Virus record (IMG/VR): IMGVR_UViG_3300025594_000036
Coordinates: 1 to 30,344 of that record
Source of the DNA: a virus
Length of the DNA: 30,344 nt
Direction: 5' to 3' (one strand)
Part shown: positions 12,001-17,338 of the stretch, piece by piece
Numbering within the stretch: position 1 is the first letter of the stretch
Layout: the number at the start of each line of letters is the position of its first letter
The notes under the pieces: generated by a model
The model's database searches: none
Told to the model about the DNA's origin: nothing
What the model saw: only the letters and a program-made list of their open reading frames with translations
Position numbers and translations under genes: made by a program

Positions 12001-12787
12001 TTTTAGACACTAACGAACCGGTGTAATATATATCCGTTTGTGTTAAATCATCTAGGAAATTTTGAACTTCAATTTGATAAGCAGCAAATTCTTGACCTGT
12101 ATTTAAATCTGTAAATCCACTAAAATTGGATTTAAACATTGGTGCTAAACTTTCATTATCTGAAAGAGCAACAACAGCTATTGTTTGATTTGTACCTGGG
12201 AATAAGGTATCTCCTGAATCTGCTTCTGTGCCTTTTTCATCCCAAGTTATGTAAATAGAACCTTCAACCCCATTTGATGACCTATAATATACTTCTTCTA
12301 TTGAATATTTATGAAATCTACCATTAATAGTAATGTCTGAAGAATTTGCGGCTTGTCCTAAAATAGCATACTCTGGGGATAGTGCCGAGTTATAATCTGA
12401 ATCTTCACTACCTGTAATATCATTAAAATTGACTAATCCTTGAGGATCAAATATAGATGAAGATGGTATATAATAATCTCCAACTGCTGGTGATATACGA
12501 GCTAATCCTTGAGTTTCATTAGTTGCTGGAAGGGAAGCTACTGTAATAGTATTTAATACTGTATCTACAGCTGTAATTGTTACTCCTGTAGGGAATGCTG
12601 ATGATTCTACTAGCATTTGTCCTACACGTACGAAGTCTAATCCTAGATATACTCCCCCTACATCAGTTACATTTGTTAGGGTTGTTGATGCTGTTGTTGC
12701 ATCAAATCTTACCCTAATATATGAATTACTTCCATTACCTATTGGTGAAGCGTTTGATAGCTTCCCATAAAAAAGTTGTCTTGCCAT
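1..12787 (-). CDS. Giant collagen-like fibre protein, at least 4,262 aa, 3' end outside the window
   Basis: The frame opens with ATG at 12787 and has no stop down to base 1. I checked the frame at both ends and at many anchors between them, and all agree. Residues 1-344 form a non-repetitive N-domain (starts MARQLFYGKLSN) ending in fibre-like text such as YTGSAIISGSLEVTGSF. Residues about 345-4068 are Gly-X-Y triplets dominated by GTS, GSS, GAS, GTA and GVA, with very little proline. The last ~195 visible residues are globular: a stretch with GNGLTGGGTLSTNRTVNVG, common in phage tail fibres, then LIYDIGRPGQCWREVW, which resembles the segment before peptidase S74 chaperone domains, then a beta-rich part (GDYLVTSDKVGHA). 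The role is inferred to be a very long tail or head fibre touching the host surface. A terminator and an ATATTTATA signal precede it, so it is probably its own transcription unit. No Shine-Dalgarno is visible. The true C-terminus is unknown. Confidence 0.9.
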   Translation of the reverse strand, partial: MARQLFYGKLSNASPIGNGSNSYIRVRFDATTASTTLTNVTDVGGVYLGLDFVRVGQMLVESSAFPTGVTITAVDTVLNTITVASLPATNETQGLARISPAVGDYYIPSSSIFDPQGLVNFNDITGSEDSDYNSALSPEYAILGQAANSSDITINGRFHKYSIEEVYYRSSNGVEGSIYITWDEKGTEADSGDTLFPGTNQTIAVVALSDNESLAPMFKSNFSGFTDLNTGQEFAAYQIEVQNFLDDLTQTDIYYTGSLVSKNNADINFTGSGVEVTTSGSDGVLVNITGGGGDPFPYTGSAIISGSLEVTGSFNVDTLPVQDIVNVVTYDPVTGTLGYVAATSGTSGQAGSSGTTGQSGTSGTNGADGQSGVAGTSGTSGDSGTIGTSGADGTSGTSGIDGSSGTTGAAGESGADGTSGTSGENGSTGTSGADGQSGDSGTSGTSGDSGTVGTSGVDGTSGTTGIAGTSGEDGSSGTSGAAGTSGEDGSTGTSGNNGQSGDSGTSGTSGDSGTVGTSGVDGTAGTSGIDGSSGTSGDAGQSGATGTSGTSGEDGSTGTSGNNGQSGDSGTSGTSGDSGTVGTSGVDGTSGTTGAAGTSGDDGTSGTSGAAGTSGEDGSSGTSGNNGQSGDSGTSGTSGDSGTIGTSGVDGTSGTTGASGTSGDDGTSGTSGESGTSGTTGSSGTTGEAGDDGISGFSGTSGTTGSAGTSGETGTSGDSASSGTSGSSGSSGTTGNAGQSGDSGTSGTSGDSGTVGTSGVDGTSGTSGIDGSSGTSGDAGESGADGTSGTSGENGSTGTSGADGQSGNTGTSGTSGSSGTIGTTGVAGTSGDSATSGTTGSSGSAGADGVAGSSGVSATSGTTGSSGTSGENGVAATSGESGTSGSTGSSGTAGDAGASAESNTSGTSGTSGSTGTTGNAGQSGENATSGTSGSSGTIGTSGVAGTSGESATSGTTGSSGSNGADGIAGISGESSTSGTTGSSGSAGADGVAGTSGESGTSGTTGSAGTSGNNGVAGESGDSATSGTSGSSGSTGTIGNAGQSGNSGTSGTSGSSGTIGTSGVAGTSGESATSGTTGSSGSNGADGVAGTSGESSTSGTTGSSGTSGETGIAATSGESGTSGTTGSAGTAGNSGDSASSGTSGTSGSTGTSGNAGQSALSATSGTSGSSGTVGTTGVAGTSGDSATSGSSGTSGSTGSSGTAGDAGASALSATSGTSGSTGSSGTAGDAGASAESNTSGTSGSSGSNGTAGNAGQSALSATSGTSGSSGTIGTTGVAGTSGDSATSGTTGSSGTSGEEGVAGTSGVSATSGTTGSSGTSGENGVAATSGESGTSGSTGSSGTAGESGDSSTSGTSGSSGSTGTAGNAGESGLSNTSGTSGSSGTIGTSGVAGTSGDSSTSGSSGTSGSSGSTGTAGDAGESALSATSGTSGSSGSSGTAGDAGASADSATSGTSGSSGSTGSNGTAGNAGQSGLSATSGTSGSSGTVGTTGVAGTSGDSETSGTSGSSGSTGSSGTAGDAGASALSATSGTSGSSGSSGTAGDAGASALSNTSGTSGSSGSNGTTGNAGQSALSATSGTSGSSGTIGTSGVAGTSGDSATSGSSGTSGSSGSSGTAGDAGESALSATSGTSGSSGSTGTSGDAGASADSATSGTSGSSGSSGSNGTAGNAGQSGLSATSGSSGSSGTIGTSGIAGTSGDSATSGTTGSSGSAGADGIAGTSGISATSGTTGSSGTSGEDGIAATSGESGTSGSTGSSGSAGQSGNSETSGTSGSSGSTGTNGNAGESGLSSTSGTSGSSGTIGTSGVAGTSGNSETSGSSGTSGSTGSSGTAGEAGASALSETSGTSGSSGSSGTAGEAGASALSATSGTSGSSGSNGTAGNAGQSALSATSGTSGSSGTVGTSGVAGTSGDSATSGSSGTSGSSGSTGTNGTSGVAGTSGNSETSGTSGSTGSSGTAGDAGASALSATSGTSGSSGSNGTAGNAGQSALSATSGTSGSSGTIGTTGVAGTSGNSETSGTSGSSGSSGSSGTAGEAGASALSETSGTSGSSGSSGTAGDAGESALSATSGTSGSSGSSGSNGTSGNAGQSALSSTSGTSGSSGTIGTSGVAGTSGDSATAGSSGTSGSSGSTGSSGTSGEAGASALSATSGTSGSTGSSGTAGDAGASALSNTSGTSGSSGSNGTAGNAGQSALSATSGTSGSSGTLGTSGVAGTSGDSATSGSAGTSGSSGSTGSNGTAGEAGASALSATSGTSGSSGSSGTAGDAGASALSATSGTSGSSGSNGTAGNAGQSALSATSGTSGSSGTIGTSGVAGTSGNSSTSGTSGSTGSTGTSGNAGESGISNTSGTSGTSGSTGSNGSIGASGASATSGSAGTSGSSGSTGSNGTSGNAGQSGLSATSGTSGSSGTVGTSGVAGTSGASASAGTSGTSGSSGSTGSSGTAGEAGVSALSATSGTSGSTGSSGTAGNAGASALSATSGTSGSSGSNGTAGNAGQSALSSTSGTSGSSGTIGTSGVAGTSGNSETSGTSGSTGSSGTSGDAGASALSATSGTSGSSGSNGTAGNAGASALSATSGTSGSSGSTGSNGTSGNSGQSGLSATSGTSGSSGTVGTSGVAGTSGDSATAGSSGTSGSSGSTGSSGTAGDAGASALSATSGTSGSTGSSGTAGDAGASALSATSGTSGSSGSNGTAGNAGQSALSATSGTSGSSGTIGTTGVAGTSGNSETSGTSGSTGSSGTAGDAGESALSNTSGTSGSSGSNGTAGDAGASALSATSGTSGSSGSSGSSGSNGTSGNAGQSALSATSGTSGSSGTIGTSGVAGTSGDSATSGSSGTSGSSGSTGSNGTAGEAGASALSATSGTSGSTGSSGTAGDAGASALSATSGTSGSSGSNGTSGNAGQSALSATSGTSGSSGTIGTSGVAGTSGNSKTSGTSGSTGSSGTAGDAGASALSKTSGTSGSSGSNGTTGDAGASALSATSGTSGSSGSTGSNGTAGNAGQSALSATSGTSGSSGTVGTTGVAGTSGDSATSGSSGTSGSSGSTGSNGTSGDAGISALSATSGTSGSSGSSGTAGDAGASALSKTSGTSGSSGSNGTAGNAGQSALSASSGTSGSSGTIGTSGVAGTSGNSETSGTSGSTGSSGTSGDAGASALSNTSGTSGSSGSNGTAGDAGASALSATSGTSGSSGSTGSNGTSGNAGQSALSATSGTSGSSGTIGTSGVAGTSGLSNISGTSGSTGSNGTSGDAGTNGTSNVSGTSGSTGSNGTSGDAGANGTSNVSGTSGSTGSSGTSGNSGASRTSGTSGSTGSNGTAGNAGQSALSATSGTSGSSGTIGTSGVAGTSGNSKTSGTSGSTGSSGTSGDAGASALSKTSGTSGSSGSNGTAGNAGASALSATSGTSGSSGSTGSNGTAGNAGQSALSATSGTSGSSGTIGTSGVNGTSGASRTSGTSGSTGSNGTSGNAGTAGISALSATSGTSGSSGSSGTAGDAGASALSKTSGTSGSSGSNGTAGNAGQSALSATSGTSGSTGTMGTSGVNGTSGLSRVSGTSGSTGSNGTSGDAGANGTSNVSGTSGSTGSNGTSGNAGANGTSNVSGTSGSSGSNGTSGNSGASRTSGTSGSTGSNGTAGNAGQSALSATSGTSGSSGTIGTSGVNGTSGISRTSGTSGSTGTNGTSGNNGTSGLSRVSGTSGSTGSSGTSGNNGASGASRTSGTSGSSGSNGTAGNAGQSALSATSGTSGSSGTLGTSGVNGTSGLSRVSGTSGSTGSNGTSGVNGGNGLSRVSGTSGSSGSNGTSGNAGANGTSNVSGTSGSTGSSGTSGNNGASGASRTSGTSGSTGSTGTNGNNGASGISRTSGTSGSSGTSGNNGVSGASRTSGTSGSTGSNGTAGNNGQSALSATSGTSGSSGTIGTSGVAGTSGVSRTSGASGSTGTNGTSGNNGTSGLSRVSGTSGSTGSNGTSGNTGANGLSRPSGTSGSSGSNGTSGNNGQSALSASSGTSGSSGTMGTSGVNGTSGLSRVSGTSGSTGSNGTSGVGGASGISGGSGTSGTSGIDGTSGISGNVGTSGTYVSITAGNGLTGGGTLSTNRTVNVGAGTGITVNANDVAITWTNTSNNGEIVSYNAGNANRLSVANYTAPDFNWSGNLMPTLDLIYDIGRPGQCWREVWAQAFFTCGIHEQNLAGSNADDNFNYATGTVMVWKDGELVPCISEKDHMRMGVMKEGTNIPIVQGAEPVLIVGVVKEGDYLVTSDKVGHAKAITRE
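584..11755 (-). repeat. Collagen-like Gly-X-Y shaft of the giant fibre gene
   Basis: About 1,241 triplets of nine bases run without a phase break. The first regular Gly codon lies at 11755-11753 and the last at 586-584, exactly 1,241 x 9 bases apart. Over most of the left part, segments such as GQSALSATSG or GASALSATSG place Ala at two successive Gly positions; Asn (NTS, NVS) and Arg (RTS, RVS) also occur there. Using the GQSAL-type site as an anchor, the spacings between about 2,230 and 9,660 are mostly 297 or 306 bases (99 or 102 residues), with 342 or 351 in places. Right of about 10,300, nearest the N-domain, the shaft has few Ala interruptions and more GAD, GDS and GID triplets. Synonymous codons vary widely between copies, so this is not a recent perfect tandem expansion. 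Confidence 0.9.
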
Positions 12788-12825
12788 TTTATACTAGTAT
12801 GTTATGATCAATTTGAATATTCTAA

Positions 12826-12834
12826 TATAAATAT
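12826..12834 (-). promoter_or_regulatory. ATATTTATA signal upstream of the giant fibre gene
   Basis: An exact copy of the 9-mer shared by seven gene leaders lies 38 bases before the ATG at 12787 and directly after the terminator that closes the preceding gene. This is the longest motif-to-start spacing of the set. It is consistent with a promoter for the giant gene, but the function is inferred from position and recurrence only. Confidence 0.5.
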
Positions 12835-12837
12835 GAT

Positions 12838-12866
12838 AAAAAAAAGCCCCAAATTGGGGCTTTTAA
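12838..12866 (-). terminator. Rho-independent terminator after the 671-aa collagen-like gene
   Basis: On the minus strand AAAAGCCCC, a five-base loop and GGGGCTTTT form a perfect stem, followed by a run of T. It begins about 25 bases past the stop codon at 12890. A-runs and T-runs flank both sides, so it could work in either direction. It separates the two collagen-like genes. Confidence 0.85.
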
Positions 12867-12889
12867 AAATAATTTTATTTTTTTTTCTT

Positions 12890-14905
12890 TTAGAAATGTA
12901 ATGTATACAATAATGAACCAAATAAATCTAAACCTCCAGCTAATGTATATACATTATGATTACCACTCATACTAAAACTAACACCACCTGCATTTATTGC
13001 AGATGATTGAGAACCACCAACATTATAGAAGAAAGCTTGAGGTGGGTTTCTATTATCTAAAGCACTATTTTTACCAGCACCATTTTCTAAAGCATTAGAA
13101 GGTAAGGTAACTGTTATTGTACCTGTATCTGATGAATTAATAAACACTTGAATAGATAATAATTGACAATTTCCTGCACTTGGTGCTTCAATAGTTAAAG
13201 CTGTTTCACTAACTGCTGTTACATCAAATGCTGGTATATAAACACCTGCTGTTCCACTTGTATCTCCTGAATTTACAGCATTTGTAATATCAAATGAGTT
13301 TGTAGATACATTACTAATAGTACTATATACATAATCAGTATCACCCATGTTTCTTACAACTACATAATCGCCTGTTGTTAAACCATGAGCTGTTGAAGTA
13401 ATTGAAATTGTTGTTGATGAACGAGACCAACTTAATCCACTAATAGTATTACCAGCAGACATTAATTGTGCTTTATCTGAACCACTTGTTACTTCGTATC
13501 TAACTACATTAGTATATGGAGTACCACCTCCACCAGCAGCTGAAGTACCTGAAGTACCTGCCGCTCCACTTGTTCCTGAACTACCTGGGTTACCTTGAGC
13601 ACCTGTTTCTCCGCTTGTTCCTGATGAACCTGAATCACCTGATGTACCTGAAGTACCTATAGCGCCATTGGCTCCACTTGTTCCTGAAGTACCTATTGCT
13701 CCATTAGCTCCTGAAGTACCTGATGAACCTGGGTTACCTTGAGCACCTACTTCTCCTGAAGTACCTGAAGTACCTATTGCACCTGCGGCTCCACTTGTTC
13801 CCGAAGTACCTGGATTACCTTGAATACCAGCAGCACCTGAAGTACCGCTTGAACCTGGATTACCTTGAGCACCTACTTCTCCTGAAGTACCTGAAGTACC
13901 TACAGCACCATTAGCACCTGAAGTACCACTTGAACCTGGATTACCTTGAGCACCTACTTCTCCACTTGTTCCTGAAGTACCTACTGCACCGGCAGCTCCA
14001 CTTGTTCCTGAGGTACCTGGATTACCTTGAGCACCTACTTCTCCACTTGTTCCTGAAGTACCTACTGCACCGGCCGCTCCACTTGTTCCTGAAGTACCTG
14101 GATTACCTTGAATACCAGCAGCACCTGAAGTACCGCTTGAACCTGGATTACCTTGAGCACCTGTTTCTCCGCTTGTTCCTGATGAACCTGAATTACCTGA
14201 TGTACCGCTTGAACCTGGATTACCTTGAGCACCTGTTTCTCCTGAAGTACCTGAAGTACCTATTGCTCCATTTGCTCCACTTGTTCCTGAAGTACCTGGG
14301 TTACCTGCAGCACCTGTTTCTCCACTTGTTCCTGATGAACCTGAATCACCTGATGTACCTGAAGTACCTATTGCTCCATCAGCACCTGAAGTACCGCTTG
14401 AACCTGGATTACCTTGAGCACCTGTTTCTCCTGAAGTACCTGAAGTACCTACAGCACCTGCCGCTCCATCGGCACCTGAAGTACCTGAAGTACCTACTGC
14501 ACCTGCAGCTCCATCGGCACCTGAAGTACCTGAAGTACCTACTGCACCTGCAGCTCCACTTGTTCCTGAGGTACCTGTAGCTCCTGATTCACCAGACGTA
14601 CCTGATGAACTTGCACCACCTGAAATTGTTATACTAGCTACACCTGCTGCTATATCAACACTATCGACTGCTGTACCAGCAAAGTTAAGTGTTGATGCTG
14701 TACCTACTGCTGAACCAGTATATTGTATTGGGATTAAACCACTACCACCTCCTCCGGAACCGGAGACTGCGGGATATACATTACCCTGATAGTCTTTAAT
14801 ATATAAACGACCTAGGTCAGTTGGTTCGGAAAAAAGTGCTACAGATCCAGATGCTGGATTTGTTATACTTCCGGATGGGGTTGATTGTTGATTTATTTGA
14901 GCCAC
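12890..14905 (-). CDS. Collagen-like fibre protein, 671 aa
   Basis: The gene starts with GTG at 14905, 18 bases after an ATATTTATA signal. Residues 1 to about 97 form an N-domain (MAQINQQSTPSGS, then VALFSEPTDLGRLYIKD and a poly-Gly linker) typical of phage virion attachment regions. Residues about 98-455 are Gly-X-Y triplets built from blocks such as GAQGNPGSSGTSG and GAVGTSGTSG. Residues about 456-671 are a non-repetitive, beta-rich C-domain that is probably the distal tip (it contains ITVTLPSNALENGAG and ends LFGSLLYTLHF). Triplet composition overlaps that of the giant fibre just downstream, but here Gly is nearly uninterrupted and GNP triplets add proline. The likely role is a short fibre or capsid/neck appendage. 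No enzymatic motif is seen, and the receptor or partner cannot be read from the sequence. Confidence 0.9.
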   Translation of the reverse strand: MAQINQQSTPSGSITNPASGSVALFSEPTDLGRLYIKDYQGNVYPAVSGSGGGGSGLIPIQYTGSAVGTASTLNFAGTAVDSVDIAAGVASITISGGASSSGTSGESGATGTSGTSGAAGAVGTSGTSGADGAAGAVGTSGTSGADGAAGAVGTSGTSGETGAQGNPGSSGTSGADGAIGTSGTSGDSGSSGTSGETGAAGNPGTSGTSGANGAIGTSGTSGETGAQGNPGSSGTSGNSGSSGTSGETGAQGNPGSSGTSGAAGIQGNPGTSGTSGAAGAVGTSGTSGEVGAQGNPGTSGTSGAAGAVGTSGTSGEVGAQGNPGSSGTSGANGAVGTSGTSGEVGAQGNPGSSGTSGAAGIQGNPGTSGTSGAAGAIGTSGTSGEVGAQGNPGSSGTSGANGAIGTSGTSGANGAIGTSGTSGDSGSSGTSGETGAQGNPGSSGTSGAAGTSGTSAAGGGGTPYTNVVRYEVTSGSDKAQLMSAGNTISGLSWSRSSTTISITSTAHGLTTGDYVVVRNMGDTDYVYSTISNVSTNSFDITNAVNSGDTSGTAGVYIPAFDVTAVSETALTIEAPSAGNCQLLSIQVFINSSDTGTITVTLPSNALENGAGKNSALDNRNPPQAFFYNVGGSQSSAINAGGVSFSMSGNHNVYTLAGGLDLFGSLLYTLHF
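13536..14612 (-). repeat. Gly-X-Y shaft of the 671-aa fibre protein
   Basis: About 119 triplets in a 9-base lattice. Larger blocks recur several times, for example GEVGAQGNPGSSGTSG followed by GAAGAVGTSGTSG. The DNA copies are near-identical in places (around 13730-14220), more uniform than the repeats of the giant gene, which suggests more recent block duplication. Confidence 0.85.
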
Positions 14906-14923
14906 GTGTTATACTATTTTAGT

Positions 14924-14932
14924 TATAAATAT
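14924..14932 (-). promoter_or_regulatory. ATATTTATA signal upstream of the 671-aa fibre gene
   Basis: Gene-sense text is AATATTTATAACTAAAA, ending 18 bases before the GTG at 14905. The extended form AATATTTATAACTAAAA is shared with the copy before the gp13-like gene. It also overlaps the region just after the 101-aa gene's stop. Confidence 0.5.
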
Positions 14933-14944
14933 TATATACTTTTA

Positions 14945-15250
14945 TTAGAAATTACTTTCTTCTGCATTTATTAATACTCCATTGTTTTCAATAGTACCTT
15001 CGTTTGTTAATATTGTTGCTATTTGAAGGAGACCATCTGAGTAAAATGTTTGATTACCCACTATTACTGCCGATCCTGATTCTATTATTACTAAACCGAA
15101 ATTAAAAAAATCAAACCCATAAAGTTGATCATTTTCCTTTACAATTAAAGTCTGGCCTGCATATAAAAAACGAGGAACCCTGCCTGAAATAGCAGCGGTT
15201 TGTGCAAATGCAGTTACTGGGACTTGATCTAAGAATCTAACGTTAGCCAT
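14945..15250 (-). CDS. Small virion-type protein, 101 aa, function unknown
   Basis: ATG at 15250 follows an ATATTTATA signal by 18 bases. The product (MANVRFLDQVPVTAFAQT...) has no signal peptide or membrane span. It is rich in short hydrophobic beta-like segments (YGFDFFNFGLVIIESGSAVIVG, NNGVLINAEES) with NEGT/NNG turns, as in small beta-helical or jelly-roll phage virion proteins. It lies between the tail-completion genes and the fibre genes, which suggests a baseplate, fibre-attachment or decoration role; that is inference from context. I recognise no family. No odd composition or truncation is evident. Confidence 0.75.
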   Translation of the reverse strand: MANVRFLDQVPVTAFAQTAAISGRVPRFLYAGQTLIVKENDQLYGFDFFNFGLVIIESGSAVIVGNQTFYSDGLLQIATILTNEGTIENNGVLINAEESNF

Positions 15251-15268
15251 GTTATAGTGTTTATCCTA

Positions 15269-15277
15269 TATAAATAT
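15269..15277 (-). promoter_or_regulatory. ATATTTATA signal upstream of the 101-aa gene
   Basis: Gene-sense text is CATATTTATATAGGATAAAC, ending 18 bases before the ATG at 15250. An AGGA lies just after the motif but is too far from the ATG to be a standard ribosome site. Confidence 0.45.
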
Positions 15278-15294
15278 GATAATATTTTATTTAA

Positions 15295-15768
15295 TTAATC
15301 TCTTACACAGAGAAATTTTGAATTAGACCCTGCGGATCCAGATAACCATAATTCCCCTGGTGTAGTTGGTTCGGAGGTAGGAAGATTACTCATAATTACT
15401 TTACCTCTTATATAATTAGTACTAGTATTATTATAATTTAGATGAGTTATAGTACCATCTTCATTAATTAATCTAAATTCACCATCAATACTAACTGCAG
15501 CCGTTGTATCTGCAGATGATTGAGTAACGGAAAGTGTTACTAATTTTTCCGCTGCACCTGATGGGATGTTATTATAACCTACAAATACATTTTCTTTAAA
15601 TAAATTTATATCGGAAAAACCATTAATCGATCCCGAAAGAAATGGTAAACTGTCTGTTAGATTAATCATGTTATTTCTAACGTCACCTGCACCAATAGCA
15701 CCTGTATTATTATCTGCTAAATCAGTATTGATGTTTGATTGTAATGTTGTTTTGTTTTGTTGTGCCAT
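15295..15768 (-). CDS. Virion-type protein, 157 aa, function unknown
   Basis: ATG at 15768 lies 16 bases after the stop of the gp15-like gene, so the two are probably co-transcribed; no ATATTTATA copy precedes it. The N-terminus (MAQQNKTTLQSNINTDLADNNTGAIGAGDVRNN) is polar, with an N-rich helical look. The C-terminus (SNLPTSEPTTPGELWLSGSAG, then KFLCVRD) resembles a short tail seen at the ends of phage virion proteins and fibre-associated proteins, where TPGELW sits in a beta-turn. This suggests a fibre or appendage component. The exact role is not recognisable. Length and start look intact. Confidence 0.8.
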   Translation of the reverse strand: MAQQNKTTLQSNINTDLADNNTGAIGAGDVRNNMINLTDSLPFLSGSINGFSDINLFKENVFVGYNNIPSGAAEKLVTLSVTQSSADTTAAVSIDGEFRLINEDGTITHLNYNNTSTNYIRGKVIMSNLPTSEPTTPGELWLSGSAGSNSKFLCVRD

Positions 15769-15784
15769 TATTATATATTATTAA

Positions 15785-16753
15785 TTATGAAAATCCTTTA
15801 TCAAATGCGTCTGAAAATTCGTTATTTCCTGAAGGTAGAGGGGTAACATAAGAACTAATTACTTTTTTAGTTGTTTCTACTCTATCACCATTTACAATAC
15901 CATCATAAAATTCAGGACCCATTTCTGTTTCTAATGAGAAAATAAGTTTTGTTTTTTCAGTGTATTTTTTTATACCATTTAAATCACGTTGAATTACCTC
16001 TGGGATTATATATCCATTAAGAGTTATATCAAATGTGCTACGAACTATGCGTTCATCATTTTTAACTAATTCTGTTTGAAAAGCAAATGAATCAATCATT
16101 GCTTTAAATTGATACCTTTCAGGATTACCCCAATAAGCATCCGAAGCATATTGTATTGCTTCTACTAAACCATTTAGTTGTTCTACATAATAAGTAAAAA
16201 GAGTACATGAATATGTTACTGTAACATAATCAGGGACAGCAGATGCATAAAATTGTTTTTGTGGTATTCTGTTGTTTAATACAGCAAATTGATCATATGC
16301 ATTTCTTTTATCATATTTTTTAGTAGATACAGTAAATAAATTTGGTTGATTTGCATCCAATTTATTGGCAATACTTCTATTTTTAGTAATAGTATTGCGC
16401 TTAAACATAATTAAAGGGGCCATTATTTTACCCTTTAAATCTCTGTAATAACCATCCTTTTGCATTGATTTCCATTTTTCAGGAGAACCATATATGATAG
16501 GAACGGGTAAGCGTTCGCCATTTTGTATTACTGTAGGTTTGATTACATTTTCAAAATAATAAAATATAGATTCGTCTATATCTTGAATACCAACAGAAAA
16601 TGGCTTTACATTATCTCCAGACCATGATGTTTTAGTACCTCTATTAAAGGTATCATCAGCTGAATTAGGATTACCTGCTGCCCTATCATAAGCAACGTGT
16701 TGGTCTTCACTAATTTGTCTTTGTGTTTTTGGTACTGGTTTTCTTTCTGCCAT
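15785..16753 (-). CDS. Probable tail sheath stabiliser/completion protein (gp15-like), 322 aa
   Basis: In T4, gp15 caps the contractile tail and joins it to the head neck. Features seen here that fit that family are an early FYYFENVIKPTVIQN segment, then a VPIIYGSPEKWKSMQKDG motif, then IMAPLIMFKRNTITKNRS, and further on VTVTYSCTLFTYYVEQLNGLVE, the order found in gp15-type proteins of T4-like phages. The length (322) is close to T4 gp15 (about 272), with a longer N-terminus. The ATG at 16753 overlaps the preceding stop by one base (TAATG), so translation is likely coupled to the gp14-like gene. The call is from remembered family pattern, not alignment. A different tail-terminator protein is the main alternative. 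Confidence 0.65.
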   Translation of the reverse strand: MAERKPVPKTQRQISEDQHVAYDRAAGNPNSADDTFNRGTKTSWSGDNVKPFSVGIQDIDESIFYYFENVIKPTVIQNGERLPVPIIYGSPEKWKSMQKDGYYRDLKGKIMAPLIMFKRNTITKNRSIANKLDANQPNLFTVSTKKYDKRNAYDQFAVLNNRIPQKQFYASAVPDYVTVTYSCTLFTYYVEQLNGLVEAIQYASDAYWGNPERYQFKAMIDSFAFQTELVKNDERIVRSTFDITLNGYIIPEVIQRDLNGIKKYTEKTKLIFSLETEMGPEFYDGIVNGDRVETTKKVISSYVTPLPSGNNEFSDAFDKGFS

Positions 16754-17337
16754 TATAATCTTGCTAATTTAATATTAACTCTATCTGCTGGTACGTAATG
16801 TGTTTCACATATTACCGATATAGATGAACCGAAATTTCCTAAATTAAATTCTCCTGGGGCTGATAATGGATTATTTCCATCATCATCATTAAATGGATAA
16901 TCTGGGTTTAAGCCTCTAAAGAGTTGATTTGAATTAGTATTATCTACTTCATAATATCCATTTTGATACATAATAATATCACCCACTTCAGGTACTAAAT
17001 TAGCTCCATACACATTTGAAAATTCAAAATCATAATTAAAATCATAATCCATTTTATTTAACAAATCATCTCTTAAAAATTTAAAAGTAACAGACCATGA
17101 AAAATCAACACCCATATCACTTTCAGGAAATTCTTGTTCACTACGTTCAATTAAACAGGATAATATTACCGGGTCAGCAAAGTATCTACCTTCAGCAGCT
17201 TCTCCGTACATATTTACTTTTGTTTCTTTAACCATATATTTGTAATATACACATTCCTCAGAAATGATATTACTAATCAATTCGCGGTTAATGTTTCTAA
17301 AGAAACTAATATCTCTTGCTTCGCCGTATAATGCCAT
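16753..17337 (-). CDS. Probable neck protein (gp14-like), 194 aa
   Basis: It lies between the gp13-like and gp15-like genes, one base after the former and overlapping the latter by one base, as expected for a neck operon. Visible features are an N-terminal helix (RDISFFRNINRELISNIISEE), VNMYGEAAEGRYFADPV, and the segment LVPEVGDIIMYQNGYYEVD, which matches the 'GD-x-x-x-Y ... Y-E-V' arrangement of neck and head-closure proteins. The C-terminal part ends with VICETHYVPADRVNIKLARL. At 194 residues it is shorter than T4 gp14 (about 256). The assignment rests on position plus this motif. It could be another head-completion protein. It would act in the neck joining capsid and tail. Confidence 0.5.
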   Translation of the reverse strand: MALYGEARDISFFRNINRELISNIISEECVYYKYMVKETKVNMYGEAAEGRYFADPVILSCLIERSEQEFPESDMGVDFSWSVTFKFLRDDLLNKMDYDFNYDFEFSNVYGANLVPEVGDIIMYQNGYYEVDNTNSNQLFRGLNPDYPFNDDDGNNPLSAPGEFNLGNFGSSISVICETHYVPADRVNIKLARL

Positions 17338-17338
17338 A

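Noticed and set aside
8790-12026. Long plus-strand open frame of about 1,078 codons reading VPEVPDEP-type repeats, with similar ones at 894-1601, 5424-6830 and 6873-7136
   Set aside because: It is the exact antisense of the Gly-X-Y lattice, shares its period and lacks stops only because the repeat codons on the other strand contain none. It covers only part of the repeat and is flanked by no plus-strand gene.
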